64,000 nucleotides of DNA from Marinospirillum minutulum DSM 6287 (GCF_000422325.1 NZ_AULO01000009.1:1-64000); one strand, 5' to 3'. Shown: positions 18,918 to 29,318, numbered from the stretch's first letter. The notes: a model not told the origin generated them from the letters alone. Made by a program: numbers and translations.

Positions 18918-20954
18918 TCAGCTATTCAGCATGGCTCTTAAAGCGCTAATCCGGTCTTTTTTACGTTGCACCTTATCTTCTTTGGTTTCTTCTTCTGTAT
19001 TGCGGCCTTCCCACTTTAAATCTTCTTCTGGTAGCTCATCTAAAAAGCGGCTGGGTGTGCAGTCGAACATTTCACCATAAGTTTTACGCTGCTTTGCCAT
19101 AGAAAGGGTTAATACCTTTTGGGCACGCGTTATGCCCACGTAAGCAAGGCGTCTTTCTTCTTCAATAGTATCTGACTCTATGGAATTGCGGTGGGGTAGC
19201 AACTCTTCTTCCATGCCAATTAAAAATACTTGAGGAAACTCTAACCCCTTAGAAGCATGCAAAGTTAAGAGTTGTACCTTGTCAGAATCATCCTCTTCTT
19301 CTTGCTGTTCTAATAAATCACGTAGAACCAAGCGGGCTATGGCTTCACGAATACCTACTTGGTCGTCGTCTTCCTGCATTCGCTTTAAGGTTTCTGCTAA
19401 AGAATCTATTAATACCCAAATATTGGCATAGCGGCGTTCTGCGACAGTGGGTGAACTGGCATTTTGGTGTAGCCAAGCTTCGTAATCCATGTCACGAATC
19501 ATTTCACCTAAGGCGGCTATAGGGTCACCGGTTTCACACTGCTGCATAATACGGCCTAGCCAATGCGTAAAGCGTCTTAAACGCTCCACTTGGTTTGCTT
19601 TTAAGTACTGCTCTAAACCCATTTCATCGCAGGCTGAAAAAAGACTGATTTCACGATCTTTTGCATAGGTGGCTAGTTTTTCTAAAATAGCCGGTCCAAT
19701 TTCACGGCGTGGAATATTAATAATGCGTAAAAAAGCGTTATCGTCTGCTGGGTTAATGAGTAGCCGCAAGTAGCCCATAATATCTTTGATTTCATTGCGA
19801 GCAAAAAAGCTAGTACCGCCGCTTATTTTGTAAGGAATTTGAAAGGCTTGCAGTTTTATTTCTAAAATACGCGACTGGAAATTACCCCGATAAAGCACAG
19901 CAAAATCTTTCCAGTGGCAGCGCTCTTTAATGCGTCGGGTCATTATTTCTGCCGCTACTCGTTCGGCTTCCGCTTCTTCATTTTGGCATTCTATTACTCG
20001 AATAGGGTCACCAAAACCGAGTTCACTCCACAGCTTTTTTTCATGCACATGGGGATTGTTGGCTATTAGCTGGTTAGCAGCTTTTAGAATACGTTCAGTT
20101 GAACGGTAATTTTGTTCTAGCTTAATAATTTTTAAATTAACAAAGTCTTCACTCAGTTGATTAAGGTTTTCTGGCCTAGCACCTCGCCAAGAGTAGATGG
20201 ACTGGTCATCGTCACCTACCACAGTAAAGGTTTTTCTTAAGTTGGTGAGCAACTTAACCAAGCGGTATTGGCTGATATTGGTGTCTTGGTATTCATCTAC
20301 CAAAAGGTAGTGCATTCGGTGTTGCCACTTTTCTAACACGTCTGGCTGGTTTTGAAAAAGCAGTACAGGCAGGCGAATTAAGTCATCAAAATCAACAGCG
20401 TTATAGGCACGCAAGTGGCGGTTATATTCTTCATATACCTTAGCAGCCAGTGGGCTTTTAGGGTTGTCGCTTGCTAGGTTGGCTGCTTCTTCTGGTTCAA
20501 CTAAATCATTTTTCCAATTAGAAATTAAATATTGAACCTGGTTAATAGTGTCGGTATCGGCTTGCTCATCCTTGTGCATTAAATCACGCATTAAAGCCTT
20601 GGTGTCTTCGGTATCAAAGAGAGAGAAACCACTTTTATAGCCTAAATGTTTAACTTCTTTGCGAATAATGTCTAAGCCTAGGGAGTGAAAAGTTGAAACG
20701 GTTAAACCTTTGGCCTCTTCGCGGCTGAGCATTTTGTTCACCCGTTCACGCATTTCACGGGCGGCTTTATTGGTAAAAGTTAAGGCACAGATGTTACGAG
20801 CTGCCATGCCACGATTGCGAATTAAATAGGCCATTTTACTAGTAATAACACTGGTTTTGCCTGAACCCGCACCGGCTAAAACTAGCAGTGGGCTATCCAC
20901 TTGTTTAACGGCTTCTAACTGATGTTCGTTTAAGCGGGCAAGAATTTTTTGCAT
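18918..20954 (-). CDS. rep: ATP-dependent DNA helicase Rep
   Basis: This 678-aa protein is a UvrD/Rep superfamily 1A 3'-5' helicase that clears proteins ahead of replication forks. The Walker A motif LAGAGSGKTSVI is near residue 30. Motif Ia (ALTFTNKAAREMRER), Walker B (LLVDEYQDTN), motif III (VGDDDQSIYSWRGA), motif IV (LEQNYRS) and motif VI (YVGITRAQ) follow in order. Length and end match Rep better than UvrD (about 720 aa). It is convergent with cytochrome c5 and 36 bp downstream of trmL. Confidence 0.93.
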   Translation of the reverse strand: MQKILARLNEHQLEAVKQVDSPLLVLAGAGSGKTSVITSKMAYLIRNRGMAARNICALTFTNKAAREMRERVNKMLSREEAKGLTVSTFHSLGLDIIRKEVKHLGYKSGFSLFDTEDTKALMRDLMHKDEQADTDTINQVQYLISNWKNDLVEPEEAANLASDNPKSPLAAKVYEEYNRHLRAYNAVDFDDLIRLPVLLFQNQPDVLEKWQHRMHYLLVDEYQDTNISQYRLVKLLTNLRKTFTVVGDDDQSIYSWRGARPENLNQLSEDFVNLKIIKLEQNYRSTERILKAANQLIANNPHVHEKKLWSELGFGDPIRVIECQNEEAEAERVAAEIMTRRIKERCHWKDFAVLYRGNFQSRILEIKLQAFQIPYKISGGTSFFARNEIKDIMGYLRLLINPADDNAFLRIINIPRREIGPAILEKLATYAKDREISLFSACDEMGLEQYLKANQVERLRRFTHWLGRIMQQCETGDPIAALGEMIRDMDYEAWLHQNASSPTVAERRYANIWVLIDSLAETLKRMQEDDDQVGIREAIARLVLRDLLEQQEEEDDSDKVQLLTLHASKGLEFPQVFLIGMEEELLPHRNSIESDTIEEERRLAYVGITRAQKVLTLSMAKQRKTYGEMFDCTPSRFLDELPEEDLKWEGRNTEEETKEDKVQRKKDRISALRAMLNS

Positions 20955-20990
20955 AGTAAAAGTTATTGCTCAAATAGTGGCTAGTCTGGC

Positions 20991-21488
20991 TTAAAGGGTT
21001 GCAGCTGATGTTGAGTCAAGTGTTAGCTCAGCACCTGTAAAACCCAGCTGCTTCCAAGCTTCATAAACAATTAGGCTGCAAGCGTTAGATAGGTTCATGC
21101 TACGGCTATTAGGTAGCATAGGAATACGTATGCGCTGTTCTGCTGGTAGGCTTTCAATAAACTCGGCTGGTAAACCACGGGTTTCAGGGCCAAAAATTAA
21201 CAGGTCGTCATCACGGTAGTTTACCTGATGATAGGAGCGCTTACCCTTGGTAGTTAAAGCTAAAACCCGCTTAGGGTTAAGGCTAGTTAATAGCGCTTCT
21301 AGGCTTGGGTGTACACTCACGGCTGCCCATTCATGGTAATCCAAACCCGCTCTGCGTAGGCGTTTGTCATCTAGCACAAAACCTAAGGGTTCAATTAAAT
21401 GAAGGCGAAAACCGGTGTTGGCGCATAAACGAATAATATTACCGGTATTGGGCGGTATTTCAGGCTGATAAAGTACGATGTCGGGCAT
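20991..21488 (-). CDS. trmL: tRNA (cytidine/uridine-34 2'-O)-methyltransferase TrmL
   Basis: This 165-aa SPOUT-class enzyme uses AdoMet to 2'-O-methylate the wobble base of the two tRNA-Leu isoacceptors. Motifs are [18 protein letters not shown] at the N-terminus, [11 protein letters not shown] near residue 95, and [15 protein letters not shown] in the C-terminal trefoil-knot. Size and motifs match the family throughout. It lies 7 bp after the sensor kinase gene stop and may be co-transcribed with the two-component system. Confidence 0.92.
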   Translation of the reverse strand: MPDIVLYQPEIPPNTGNIIRLCANTGFRLHLIEPLGFVLDDKRLRRAGLDYHEWAAVSVHPSLEALLTSLNPKRVLALTTKGKRSYHQVNYRDDDLLIFGPETRGLPAEFIESLPAEQRIRIPMLPNSRSMNLSNACSLIVYEAWKQLGFTGAELTLDSTSAATL

Positions 21489-21495
21489 GGTTGAC

Positions 21496-23154
21496 CTATT
21501 GGGGCGGCACTTGTAAAGGCGGTAGTTTATCAGACTGGGTGCGAGGAAAAATTAAACTGAAACGAGCGCCTAGCAAGTCAGGGCTACGATCGACTAAAGC
21601 TGTCCCTCTATGCCAGTAAACGATGCGCTGCACTATAGATAAGCCTAAGCCATAACCACCAGAACTACGTGTACGGCTATCATCTAGGCGAGAGAAAGGC
21701 ATAAAAACACGCTGACAATCTTCTTCAGGTATTCCCGCCCCATCATCTTCAACATCCACACGAAAGCTGTCATTTTCTAGGTGGCAGCTAATACGTATTT
21801 GTTGCTTTGCATAGCGCACTGCATTGCCTATTAGGTTTTGTACTGAACGCTGAAAGTAGCGGCCTTCTATATCGACTTTGGGGCTAAGGTTGGCTGGGTT
21901 ATTTACAATGAAGCTAATGTTTAAATTAGGGTTGGTACGCTCAAAACCATACAAAACTTCACTAATTAACCCAGTAACATCTTGGCTAATAAACTGTAAT
22001 TGAAGTTTTTCTTGTCCTAAGCGGGCATAGGTTAAAATTTCATCAATAAGCGTGTCTAGCTCATCTATATCGTGATCCATACCGTCAATTTGCTTGGCAA
22101 GCATTTTATGAGGGCTGCCTTCTTCACTTAAGTCTTCAATCATTTGTAGGCCAAAGCGTATTCTGGCAACAGGCGTGCGTAGCTCGTGAGATACAGCATG
22201 AATCATTTCTTGTTGCGTGCGTAATAGGCGCTGTAGCTGCTCTGCCATACGGTTGAAAGCAAGGGCAAGCTTGCCTATAAAGTCATCGCCACTAACTTTA
22301 ACGCGAGCATGAAGGTTGCCTGCTGCTAACTGGGTTGAAGCCCTTTCTAAATGGCGTAGGCGGCTTTCTAGGCCATACAAAAACCACCAGATAGATGCTG
22401 CCAGCATAAGTAGCGAAGCTAAAAACACACTAACAACCAAAAGTGTGGGATAGCTATTAAAAAGTCGTACTGGGCCAACCTTTAACCAGCTAGAGTCGCC
22501 TAGCTGAATATAACTAATAATGCTGCGTTCTTTGTCTAGGAAAAGACTGACTTGTTCGCCCCTAGCTAAACGACGCTTTTGCAGTTGATCTGTTGTTTCA
22601 GGCAGGACGGTTAAAAGCTCTAAGGGGTAAGAAAAGTGTTGGCTAAGCTGGGTAAGTCGTTGTTGTCTTAGTTCAGTTGGAGTGCGTTGTAAATCACGCA
22701 ATACAAGGTAAGTAGAAGCACTGGCTTGTTGTTCGGTAACTCTAGATAGCTGGGTTACTAGTAGCTGCTTAGAAGTGTGTGTAGGGAAGAGCAGCTTTAT
22801 AGGGTCAGTTTCATTAATAACTAAAAGGCGACCTTCTTGAAGACGGTTTAATTGGCGTCTGCTTAAATCCTGTGTATTTAAGTCGCTAATTGTAATGTTT
22901 ATACCAAGGGTTAGGTTTATTTCTTGCAGCCACTCGGTTTCATGGTTAGCAGGAACCTGTGCAAAGTCTTCTACTAGGGTGGCATAAAGTCCAGATAATA
23001 GATCTTCATGGTAGGCTTCAAGGCGAATTTGATTGGAGAGGTTGACTAAAAAGACACTCAGTAAAAGCGTGCCTACAAAAGCACCCAACACGCCTAGGTA
23101 AACACGTAAAAAAATATTACCTAGGCGCTTATGTTGACGATTAAAACCTAACAT
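21496..23154 (-). CDS. Sensor histidine kinase (RstB-like)
   Basis: This 552-aa inner-membrane protein has a transmembrane helix at about 15-38, a periplasmic sensor region to about 235, a second helix at about 236-262, a HAMP domain, and a dimerisation domain with the phospho-acceptor His in [17 protein letters not shown] near residue 322. The ATPase domain has N, G1 (VEDDGAGIP) and G2 ([10 protein letters not shown]) boxes. It is 33 bp downstream of its response regulator. RstB-like describes its family resemblance; the stimulus is unknown. Confidence 0.88.
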   Translation of the reverse strand: MLGFNRQHKRLGNIFLRVYLGVLGAFVGTLLLSVFLVNLSNQIRLEAYHEDLLSGLYATLVEDFAQVPANHETEWLQEINLTLGINITISDLNTQDLSRRQLNRLQEGRLLVINETDPIKLLFPTHTSKQLLVTQLSRVTEQQASASTYLVLRDLQRTPTELRQQRLTQLSQHFSYPLELLTVLPETTDQLQKRRLARGEQVSLFLDKERSIISYIQLGDSSWLKVGPVRLFNSYPTLLVVSVFLASLLMLAASIWWFLYGLESRLRHLERASTQLAAGNLHARVKVSGDDFIGKLALAFNRMAEQLQRLLRTQQEMIHAVSHELRTPVARIRFGLQMIEDLSEEGSPHKMLAKQIDGMDHDIDELDTLIDEILTYARLGQEKLQLQFISQDVTGLISEVLYGFERTNPNLNISFIVNNPANLSPKVDIEGRYFQRSVQNLIGNAVRYAKQQIRISCHLENDSFRVDVEDDGAGIPEEDCQRVFMPFSRLDDSRTRSSGGYGLGLSIVQRIVYWHRGTALVDRSPDLLGARFSLIFPRTQSDKLPPLQVPPQ

Positions 23155-23187
23155 CAGCTTTTAGTTAAATGCTTAGCTAGAAAGCTA

Positions 23188-23907
23188 TTAAAGTTCTTTA
23201 ACAAAAAGGTAGCCCTTGCTGCGTACAGTTTTTATACGGCGTGGGTGCATGGGGTCATCACCAACTTTAGGACGGATTCTAGAAACACGCACATCAATCG
23301 AGCGGTCTTGCCCATCGTATTCTATGCCACGTAAAGCAGTAAAAATTTCTTCACGCGTTAAAACACGGCCAGCATTGGAGGCGAGCAACCAAAGCAGATC
23401 GAACTCAGCACTGGTTAAATCGATGGTTTCAGTGTTCAACCAGGCTTCACGCATAGACGAATCGATAACTAGGTCACCAAAATCTAAGCGGGCTGCATGA
23501 GTGGTTGTGGTATCAGGTGCAGCGGTTTGTGCCTCAGCACGACGCAATAAGGCGCGAACTCTAGCGAGTAAAACCCTAGGACGAACTGGCTTGGCAACAT
23601 AGTCATCTGCGCCCATTTCTAAACCAACTACTTGATCCATGTCGTCGGTACGGGCCGTGAGCATTAAAATAGGAATGTCTTTTTCCATTTTAACCTTGCG
23701 ACAAATGCTTAAGCCATCTTCACCTGGTAGCATTACATCGAGAATGATTAGGTCTGGTTCTTCGCGAAAAATTCGCTCAACTGCACGTGAGCCATCGCCT
23801 TCAATGGAAATTTGAAAACCATTACCTTCTAGGTATTCACGGGTCAAGGTTGCAAGACGAGCATCATCTTCAACAATCAAAATATGGGGTGATTGGTGTG
23901 CGTCCAC
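23188..23907 (-). CDS. OmpR-family response regulator (RstA-like)
   Basis: This 239-aa protein has a receiver domain with the phospho-acceptor Asp in LIILDVMLPGEDG near residue 55 and the conserved Lys in YVAKPVRP near 105. A C-terminal winged helix (about 140-238, RSIDVRVSRIRPKVG) follows. The start is GTG. It is paired with the kinase downstream and divergent from the SH3 gene. Confidence 0.9.
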   Translation of the reverse strand: MDAHQSPHILIVEDDARLATLTREYLEGNGFQISIEGDGSRAVERIFREEPDLIILDVMLPGEDGLSICRKVKMEKDIPILMLTARTDDMDQVVGLEMGADDYVAKPVRPRVLLARVRALLRRAEAQTAAPDTTTTHAARLDFGDLVIDSSMREAWLNTETIDLTSAEFDLLWLLASNAGRVLTREEIFTALRGIEYDGQDRSIDVRVSRIRPKVGDDPMHPRRIKTVRSKGYLFVKEL

Positions 23908-24355
23908 TTTATAGGTCTCTCGCTTATATTCCCGGTTTAAAATTAATTTGCTAACAATTTTTTTGGTAGTAGCTAAGCTTCATCATACCGTAATAACCTA
24001 GGCATGAAAGGGGTAGAAATCAAATGATTGCCCTTAGAGTAAAAAAATAACCACTTTCACCCTAGGGTTTACAAAACTTTATAAAAAACCTTTACACGGT
24101 AAAGAAAAGCAAACAAAGCACTAGAAGTATCCATTTAGGCCTAGAGAGAAAGAAAACAGCTATAAAAACACTGAATAACAGCATATTCCTGCTGTATTTG
24201 GCTGGTTATAAAAAGCCTTTACAATACTACTATTAATAAAGCCGCTAAGGTATTTGCGATTATCTTAGCGCTGTGGTTATCTTATGCAACAAACACTAAA
24301 GCTCGTCATTAAAAATCAAAAAGAGCAGGCTTTTAAGCAGGTGGATAGGAAAACG
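23908..24355. other. Long intergenic region with several short inverted repeats
   Basis: No gene is seen here. It is AT-rich and holds perfect small dyads: CTTTAC-ACG-GTAAAG (about 24089-24103), ACAGCA-TATTCC-TGCTGT (about 24177-24194) and GCTAAG...CTTAGC (about 24244-24269). The word TTTAC recurs three times. It must contain the promoters of the divergent response regulator and SH3 genes. The dyads could be response-regulator sites, but no match to a known box is clear. Confidence 0.4.
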
Positions 24356-25090
24356 ATGAAAGGAATGACAAAACAAACCTTACGACTAAAAAAGCGAGTG
24401 GTCAGCAGTCTTTTTACCCTGTTTTTTTTATTTACTGCGCCGCTAGTCAATGCAGCAGAAGGCGATATTTGGCAGGTTTCTGTACCTGTTGGTAATGCAC
24501 GTGCTTTACCACAAACCTCCGCAGATTTAGTTAGCCAGCTGCCTAAAGGCACAAGTGTAACTGAGATGGCACGTGAGGGTATTTGGCTGCAAGTGCAACT
24601 GGCTGACGGAACAATGGCTTGGATGCATCAGGTAACGCTTAGCCAGAGTATTGAACTTTTTGGATTAGCGCTGGACTCTGCTAATCGAACGGCAATGCGT
24701 AAAGCCATTCGATCAAGCGAAGTTAAAGTGGTAAGAGAGGTTGATACTTACCCTTACGACCTTTACGACCCGAGTGAATGGAAGAAAGGGGCGACAGAGA
24801 TGACGTTAGGTTACACCCTAAAAGATCAGCTTTTTGCTGTGGCTGAAATTACTTACCGTTCAGAAAAAGATACTGAGCAAGTGCGCCAAGTTGCTGAAGG
24901 GGTTCGTAAAGAATTAGGCCCTTGGCAACGTGTACTTGGTCGTCGTGCAGAAGGTCCTGTAGAATTTGAATGGCAACGGGGTGATTTACGTATTTTAGTT
25001 CATCGTGGTTGGCCAGATACTACTACCTACGTTGTGTATGAGGTAACTAATCGGCTAAACGAAATGCAGGCCGAGCTACAGCCTCGTTAA
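24356..25090 (+). CDS. Secreted SH3-domain protein
   Basis: After a signal peptide (KKRVVSSLFTLFFLF to the VNA-A site) comes a bacterial SH3 domain (about residues 35-95: VGNARALPQTSADLV, GTSVTEMAREGIWLQVQL, TMAWMHQVTLS). A C-terminal region of unknown fold follows (about 100-245). Such proteins are periplasmic and often bind peptidoglycan. ATG 24356 is preferred for the upstream AGGAAAA; an earlier in-frame ATG at 24284 would add 24 mostly polar residues. The role is unknown. Confidence 0.7.
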   Translation: MKGMTKQTLRLKKRVVSSLFTLFFLFTAPLVNAAEGDIWQVSVPVGNARALPQTSADLVSQLPKGTSVTEMAREGIWLQVQLADGTMAWMHQVTLSQSIELFGLALDSANRTAMRKAIRSSEVKVVREVDTYPYDLYDPSEWKKGATEMTLGYTLKDQLFAVAEITYRSEKDTEQVRQVAEGVRKELGPWQRVLGRRAEGPVEFEWQRGDLRILVHRGWPDTTTYVVYEVTNRLNEMQAELQPR

Positions 25091-25116
25091 CAAATATTCT
25101 TTTGCTGGAGAATGCA

Positions 25117-25737
25117 ATGCTATTGGATTTAGCCTCGCTAAAACCTAACACCTGTTATCACCTGATGACGCAAACACTAATTCCTCGCCCCATTGCTTGG
25201 GTGCTTTCTGCTTCAGATAATGGCGAGCTTAATCTAGCCCCTTTTTCTTTTTTTAATGGCGTTTGTTCAGGCCCACCCATTGTTATGATGTCAATCGGTA
25301 AAAAAACAGCCGAAGAAGCCAAAGACACAAGGCACAATATTCTTTCTGGGCGGGAGTTTGTTATTCACCTGCCCGCAATTGCTCAGGCAGAAGATGTAAC
25401 AGCCAGTGCCGCAACCTTACCTTATGGCAAGTCAGAATTAGAGTTAATAAAAGATAATGAATTGGTTGAATTCCCCGGCTGCCCCTTACCACGATTAAAA
25501 GCTGCCCCGGTTGCCTTTCATGCCAAACTGCATGAAGTTCATTATTTAGGCAATCAAAAACAGGCAGTCATCTATGCTGAGCTAATTCAAGCTTATATAG
25601 ATGATGCTGCTATTGAAGAAGACGAAGAAAAAGGACGCTACCTAGTAGATGCCAAAGCTATTAACCCACTGGCTAGACTAGGCGGTGCAAGCTATACAGG
25701 AATAGATAAAATATTTAGTATTGCTCGACCAAAATAA
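25117..25737 (+). CDS. Flavin reductase-like FMN-binding protein
   Basis: This protein of about 206 aa is of the DIM6/NTAB flavin-reductase-like family: LIPRPIAWVLS at about 25-35, LAPFSFFNGVCSGPP for FMN-phosphate binding, then RHNILSGREFVIHL. ATG 25117 is chosen because TGGAG lies 6 bp upstream; the TTG at 25102 is a poor alternative. Substrate and partner are unknown. It is convergent with the MarR-like gene. Confidence 0.82.
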   Translation: MLLDLASLKPNTCYHLMTQTLIPRPIAWVLSASDNGELNLAPFSFFNGVCSGPPIVMMSIGKKTAEEAKDTRHNILSGREFVIHLPAIAQAEDVTASAATLPYGKSELELIKDNELVEFPGCPLPRLKAAPVAFHAKLHEVHYLGNQKQAVIYAELIQAYIDDAAIEEDEEKGRYLVDAKAINPLARLGGASYTGIDKIFSIARPK

Positions 25738-25745
25738 AAAGCTAT

Positions 25746-26306
25746 TTATAGTGAAGCGGCAGACCTTGCCGCTTGATCGTATAAGCCTGAAATACCACGC
25801 AACAACACAGCCACTTCACCTAAATCATCCTTACCAAAACCCAGTGTTTTAAGTGAGTCTACTAAGCAGTTTTCTCTAACCTCGCTGTAAACTTTGCAAC
25901 GCTCAGCACCCTTGTCGGTCACTGAATAAAAGGTTTCTTTACCACGTTTTTCAGATTGAACCAGCTCTTGTTTAAGCAGTTTTTTTAATGAATAAGTAAC
26001 CGTGTGGGTATCTTCAATATTTAAAACCATGCAAATATCGGATACTTTTTTTGCGCGGCTGCGGTGGTTAGAGCTATGTAATACCAGCACATCTAAAGGG
26101 CTCATATCAGGTATTCCCGCAGCACTTGCACAGTGAATCATCCAACGATTAAAAGCATTACTAGCAACAATCAAACCAAACTCCAGCTCAGACAGTTCAC
26201 TGGAACGGCCAGAAGCCAAGTGCGCTGATGACACTATAGGGCCAATTTTACGGTTTGGCTTAGTTGGCGCTGCTGAATCAAGGTTTTTAGTTGTCTTGTT
26301 GCTCAT
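25746..26306 (-). CDS. MarR-like winged-helix regulator, probable regulator of the TRAP/pxp locus
   Basis: This 186-aa protein has a winged-helix core at about 60-140 (MSPLDVLVLHSSNH, MVLNIEDTHTVTYSLKKL as recognition helix, GKETFYSVTDKG as wing). The first 35 residues are Ser/Lys-rich and probably disordered. It is the last gene of the TRAP transporter cluster, 31 bp after the large permease, so control of transport and of the divergent pxpABC genes is inferred. The palindromes at 29297 and 29374 are candidate targets. Confidence 0.75.
   Translation of the reverse strand: MSNKTTKNLDSAAPTKPNRKIGPIVSSAHLASGRSSELSELEFGLIVASNAFNRWMIHCASAAGIPDMSPLDVLVLHSSNHRSRAKKVSDICMVLNIEDTHTVTYSLKKLLKQELVQSEKRGKETFYSVTDKGAERCKVYSEVRENCLVDSLKTLGFGKDDLGEVAVLLRGISGLYDQAARSAASL
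25754..25774. terminator. Hairpin at the convergent 3' ends (possible weak terminator)
   Basis: AAGCGGCA-GACCT-TGCCGCTT is a perfect 8-bp stem located in the last codons of the MarR-like gene, 17 bp past the flavin reductase stop. No T-tract follows immediately on either strand, so intrinsic termination is uncertain. Confidence 0.3.
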
Positions 26307-26337
26307 TGTTAGATTTTTTCACTCTAAGTTTTAATGA

Positions 26338-27642
26338 TTAGTTACCCATCTGGCTAGGAAGGTAGGTTACGATTTCCGGGAAAATAGTTATCAATATAAC
26401 GGCTGATAAAATTAATAGGAAATAAGGGAAGGCAGCCCAAGCAATGCGAAGAATATTCTCGCCTGTTAAGCCTTGAATCACAAACAGATTAAACCCTACT
26501 GGCGGTGTTATCTGGCTCATTTCTACCACTATGACTAGGTAAATACCAAACCACAGCGGATCAATGCCTGCTGCTTGCACCATAGGTAAGATAATGGAAG
26601 TGGTTAGTACCACTACAGAAATACCATCTAAAAAGCAGCCAAGCACAATAAAAAATAAGGTAAGTACAAATAAAAGCATGTGCGGCGATAAACCAAGTGT
26701 ACTTATCCAAGCGGCCAGTTCTCTTGGTATGCCTGTAAAACCCATAGAGGTTGTTAAGAAGCTAGCACCAACTAAAATAAAAGCAATCATGGAAGAGGTT
26801 TTAACCGTACCCATCAAAGCAGACTGGAAAGTTTTCCAGTTCATTGAGCCGGATTGAACCGATAGTAAGTGTGCTAAAGCAACGCCCACCGCTGCAGATT
26901 CAGTGGGTGAAGCTAAGCCAGTATAAATTGAGCCTATAACGCCTACTATTAACAAGAAAACTGGGATTAATGGTTTGCTACGCTTAACCTTTTCTACAAA
27001 AGAAAGCTTTTCAGACTCACCCGCAGGTGCACCTTTAGGGTTAAGCAAAGACCAAATAATCACATAACCAGCAAACAGTGCCATCAACATAAGGCCGGGT
27101 AAAATACCGGCTACAAATAAACGTGCTATTGACTGCTCAGTGGCTACGCCATAAACAATCAAAATAATAGAAGGTGGAATTAATAAGCCCAGGGTAGCCG
27201 AGCCTGCCAAGGTTCCTAATACTTGGTTTTTATTGTAACCACGACGATCCAATTCAGGAATTGTCATCTTGCCTATGGTGGCAGCGGTAGCAGCCGACGA
27301 GCCAGATATTGCAGCAAAAATACCGCAGCCCACTATGTTGGTATGCAGTAAACGCCCCGGAATTTTACCTACCCAAGGGGCAATGCCACGAAACATTTCT
27401 TCAGAAAGGCGAGAGCGAAATAACACTTCACCCATCCAAATAAACATAGGTAAAGCTGCTAGTTCCCAAGAAACACTGGAACTATAAAAGGCAGTGGCTA
27501 AGCTATCGCCAACGGGAATACCGCTAAAGAAAAATAAAGCAATACAACCTATAGCAGTTAAAGAAAAAGCAACCCATAAACCAACGCCTAATAGTGCTAA
27601 GAGAACTAGCAATAGGATGAGGGTCATCCAAATCATATCCAT
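26338..27642 (-). CDS. TRAP transporter large permease (DctM)
   Basis: This 434-aa membrane protein has about 12 helices. Family segments include GCGIFAAISGSSAATAATIG, GLLIPPSIILIVYGV and the C-terminal MSQITPPVGFNLFVIQG. It uses the Na+ gradient to import the solute delivered by the periplasmic binding protein at 28224. It follows the small permease after 3 bp. Confidence 0.93.
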   Translation of the reverse strand: MDMIWMTLILLLVLLALLGVGLWVAFSLTAIGCIALFFFSGIPVGDSLATAFYSSSVSWELAALPMFIWMGEVLFRSRLSEEMFRGIAPWVGKIPGRLLHTNIVGCGIFAAISGSSAATAATIGKMTIPELDRRGYNKNQVLGTLAGSATLGLLIPPSIILIVYGVATEQSIARLFVAGILPGLMLMALFAGYVIIWSLLNPKGAPAGESEKLSFVEKVKRSKPLIPVFLLIVGVIGSIYTGLASPTESAAVGVALAHLLSVQSGSMNWKTFQSALMGTVKTSSMIAFILVGASFLTTSMGFTGIPRELAAWISTLGLSPHMLLFVLTLFFIVLGCFLDGISVVVLTTSIILPMVQAAGIDPLWFGIYLVIVVEMSQITPPVGFNLFVIQGLTGENILRIAWAAFPYFLLILSAVILITIFPEIVTYLPSQMGN

Positions 27643-27645
27643 CGG

Positions 27646-28191
27646 TTACTCCTGCGGGGCGTCAGTGTCGAGTTGAGTGATACGACCACTCAATAAAGAA
27701 AATAAAGCATCGGTTAATGCAATTAATAACCAAAGCAAACCTAAAGACATACCCACTTGTGGCAACCATAAAGGCACTGGCACCATACCTATAGATAAAT
27801 CGCCATAATCGTAACTATCAAGGGTTAACAAAACACTAAACCATAAAGCAAAAGCAGTAATTGCCATGGCGATAAGCACCATCAAAGAATCTAACCAGCG
27901 CTGTAGCCACAGAGGTAAGCGTTGGATTATAAGCGTTACGCGTATGTGTCCACCTTGCCAGAAGGTGTAAGCCAAACCAAAAAAGGTAGCACCTAGAAGT
28001 AAGAAAGCAGATATTTCTGCCAAGCCGGGTAGGTGTAATCCTAAAGGATTAATGCCTACCCAAAGTAATAGTTTATCTAGCACCCGACCGAGCACTTGTA
28101 GCACTATAAGCAGCATAATGGCAGTTAAATGAAGGGCAGAAAGCGCACCCCCTAACCGATATAAATTATTAAGTACTTTACGCATTGCCAC
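27646..28191 (-). CDS. TRAP transporter small permease (DctQ)
   Basis: This 181-aa protein has four predicted transmembrane helices and the DctQ pattern (LLGATFFGLAYTFWQGGHIRV between helices 2 and 3, and a terminal helix near PQVGMSLGLLWLLIALTDA). It partners DctM in the inner membrane. Confidence 0.9.
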   Translation of the reverse strand: MAMRKVLNNLYRLGGALSALHLTAIMLLIVLQVLGRVLDKLLLWVGINPLGLHLPGLAEISAFLLLGATFFGLAYTFWQGGHIRVTLIIQRLPLWLQRWLDSLMVLIAMAITAFALWFSVLLTLDSYDYGDLSIGMVPVPLWLPQVGMSLGLLWLLIALTDALFSLLSGRITQLDTDAPQE

Positions 28192-28223
28192 TCCTGCTCA
28201 GCGGGCATTAAATAAACAGTTAA

Positions 28224-29219
28224 TTACTTAGCGCGATAAGCTTTAATAAGCTTCTCACCATCTTTACCAGCACGCTCTAGCCATTCCGCAGTCATAGATT
28301 CACCTACTGCTTTTAAGCGCGTCATTAAGGCTTCTGAAGGTTCAGAAATTTGAATGCCGTTATCACGCATAATGGCAATTTTGGCTTCAGTTTCTTCTTT
28401 ACTAGCAGCCCAACCACGTTTTTCAGCACGCTCAGCAGCGGCCATTACAGCAGCTTTTGCATCATCAGATAAACGATCAAAGGCTTTAGCATTAATGATA
28501 ACCATGTTCTTAGGTAACCAAAGTTGGGCATGGTTAAAGTCGGTTAGGTAATCCCAAGCACGCGTGTTTGCACCGGTAGAAGGCGAAGTAATCATGGCAT
28601 CGACACGACCTGTACCAAAGGCTGTTGGAATATCTGGTACTTCAACCTGGGTAGGTAAAGCACCCAGCAAGTTAGCAATTTGCTCACTCGACTTGTTATA
28701 AGCGCGCATTTTTACACCGCGTAGCTCTTGACCCGTTTTAACAGGAAAGCTGGTGTAAATACCCTGAGGAGGCCAAGGCACTGCAAACAATAGCATTAAA
28801 CGTTGCTTTTCTAGGCGCTCTGAAAGAATGCCTTTAGAAGCTTGCCATAAGTCCCAAGATTCTTCGTAGTTGCTTGCCAGGTAAGGCACAGAGTCAACTT
28901 CAAAAAGCGCATCTTCATTGGCAAGGCGCGACATAATAACTTCGCCGATAGGTACTAATCCACGACGAACGGAATTTTTAATGTCGGCATGTTTAATGAG
29001 TGAGCCACTGCTATGAACAGTAATATCTAGCTCGCCATCAGTGGCTTCACGTACTTCATCTGCAAACTGCTTAATGTTGACGGTATGAAAGTTAGTGTCA
29101 CCGTAAGGGGTAGGCATATCCCAGTCTGCAGCTTGTAGGCTGGTTGCACCCAAGGTTAGAAAAGCGGCTGCGGTAAAATATTGCAGCTTACTTTGTAGTT
29201 TTTTTGCTTTGAAAATCAT
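28224..29219 (-). CDS. TRAP transporter periplasmic substrate-binding protein (DctP)
   Basis: This 331-aa protein has a signal peptide (QYFTAAAFLTLGATSLQA) and the DctP fold. GVKMRAYNKSSEQIANLLGA near residue 172 carries the conserved Arg that usually salt-bridges a substrate carboxylate. A carboxylate ligand is therefore expected, and the divergent pxpABC genes suggest 5-oxoproline (pyroglutamate). That substrate is inference. It is the first gene of the transporter unit, with CGGAGAT as ribosome-binding site. Confidence 0.9.
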   Translation of the reverse strand: MIFKAKKLQSKLQYFTAAAFLTLGATSLQAADWDMPTPYGDTNFHTVNIKQFADEVREATDGELDITVHSSGSLIKHADIKNSVRRGLVPIGEVIMSRLANEDALFEVDSVPYLASNYEESWDLWQASKGILSERLEKQRLMLLFAVPWPPQGIYTSFPVKTGQELRGVKMRAYNKSSEQIANLLGALPTQVEVPDIPTAFGTGRVDAMITSPSTGANTRAWDYLTDFNHAQLWLPKNMVIINAKAFDRLSDDAKAAVMAAAERAEKRGWAASKEETEAKIAIMRDNGIQISEPSEALMTRLKAVGESMTAEWLERAGKDGEKLIKAYRAK

Positions 29220-29296
29220 AATGTTAATCTCCGGTCGACCACTAATTATTATTTTGAAGACAGCCTATTCATGCTTTAGGTAAGCAGTCTCTAAGT

Positions 29297-29318
29297 GAAA
29301 GCTAGCTGCCTAGCTTTC
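29297..29318. promoter_or_regulatory. Perfect 9-bp inverted repeat in the dctP-pxpA intergenic region
   Basis: GAAAGCTAG-CTGC-CTAGCTTTC lies 79 bp upstream of dctP. It may be a regulator site or a transcript hairpin. No T-tract follows, so a terminator is unlikely. Confidence 0.35.
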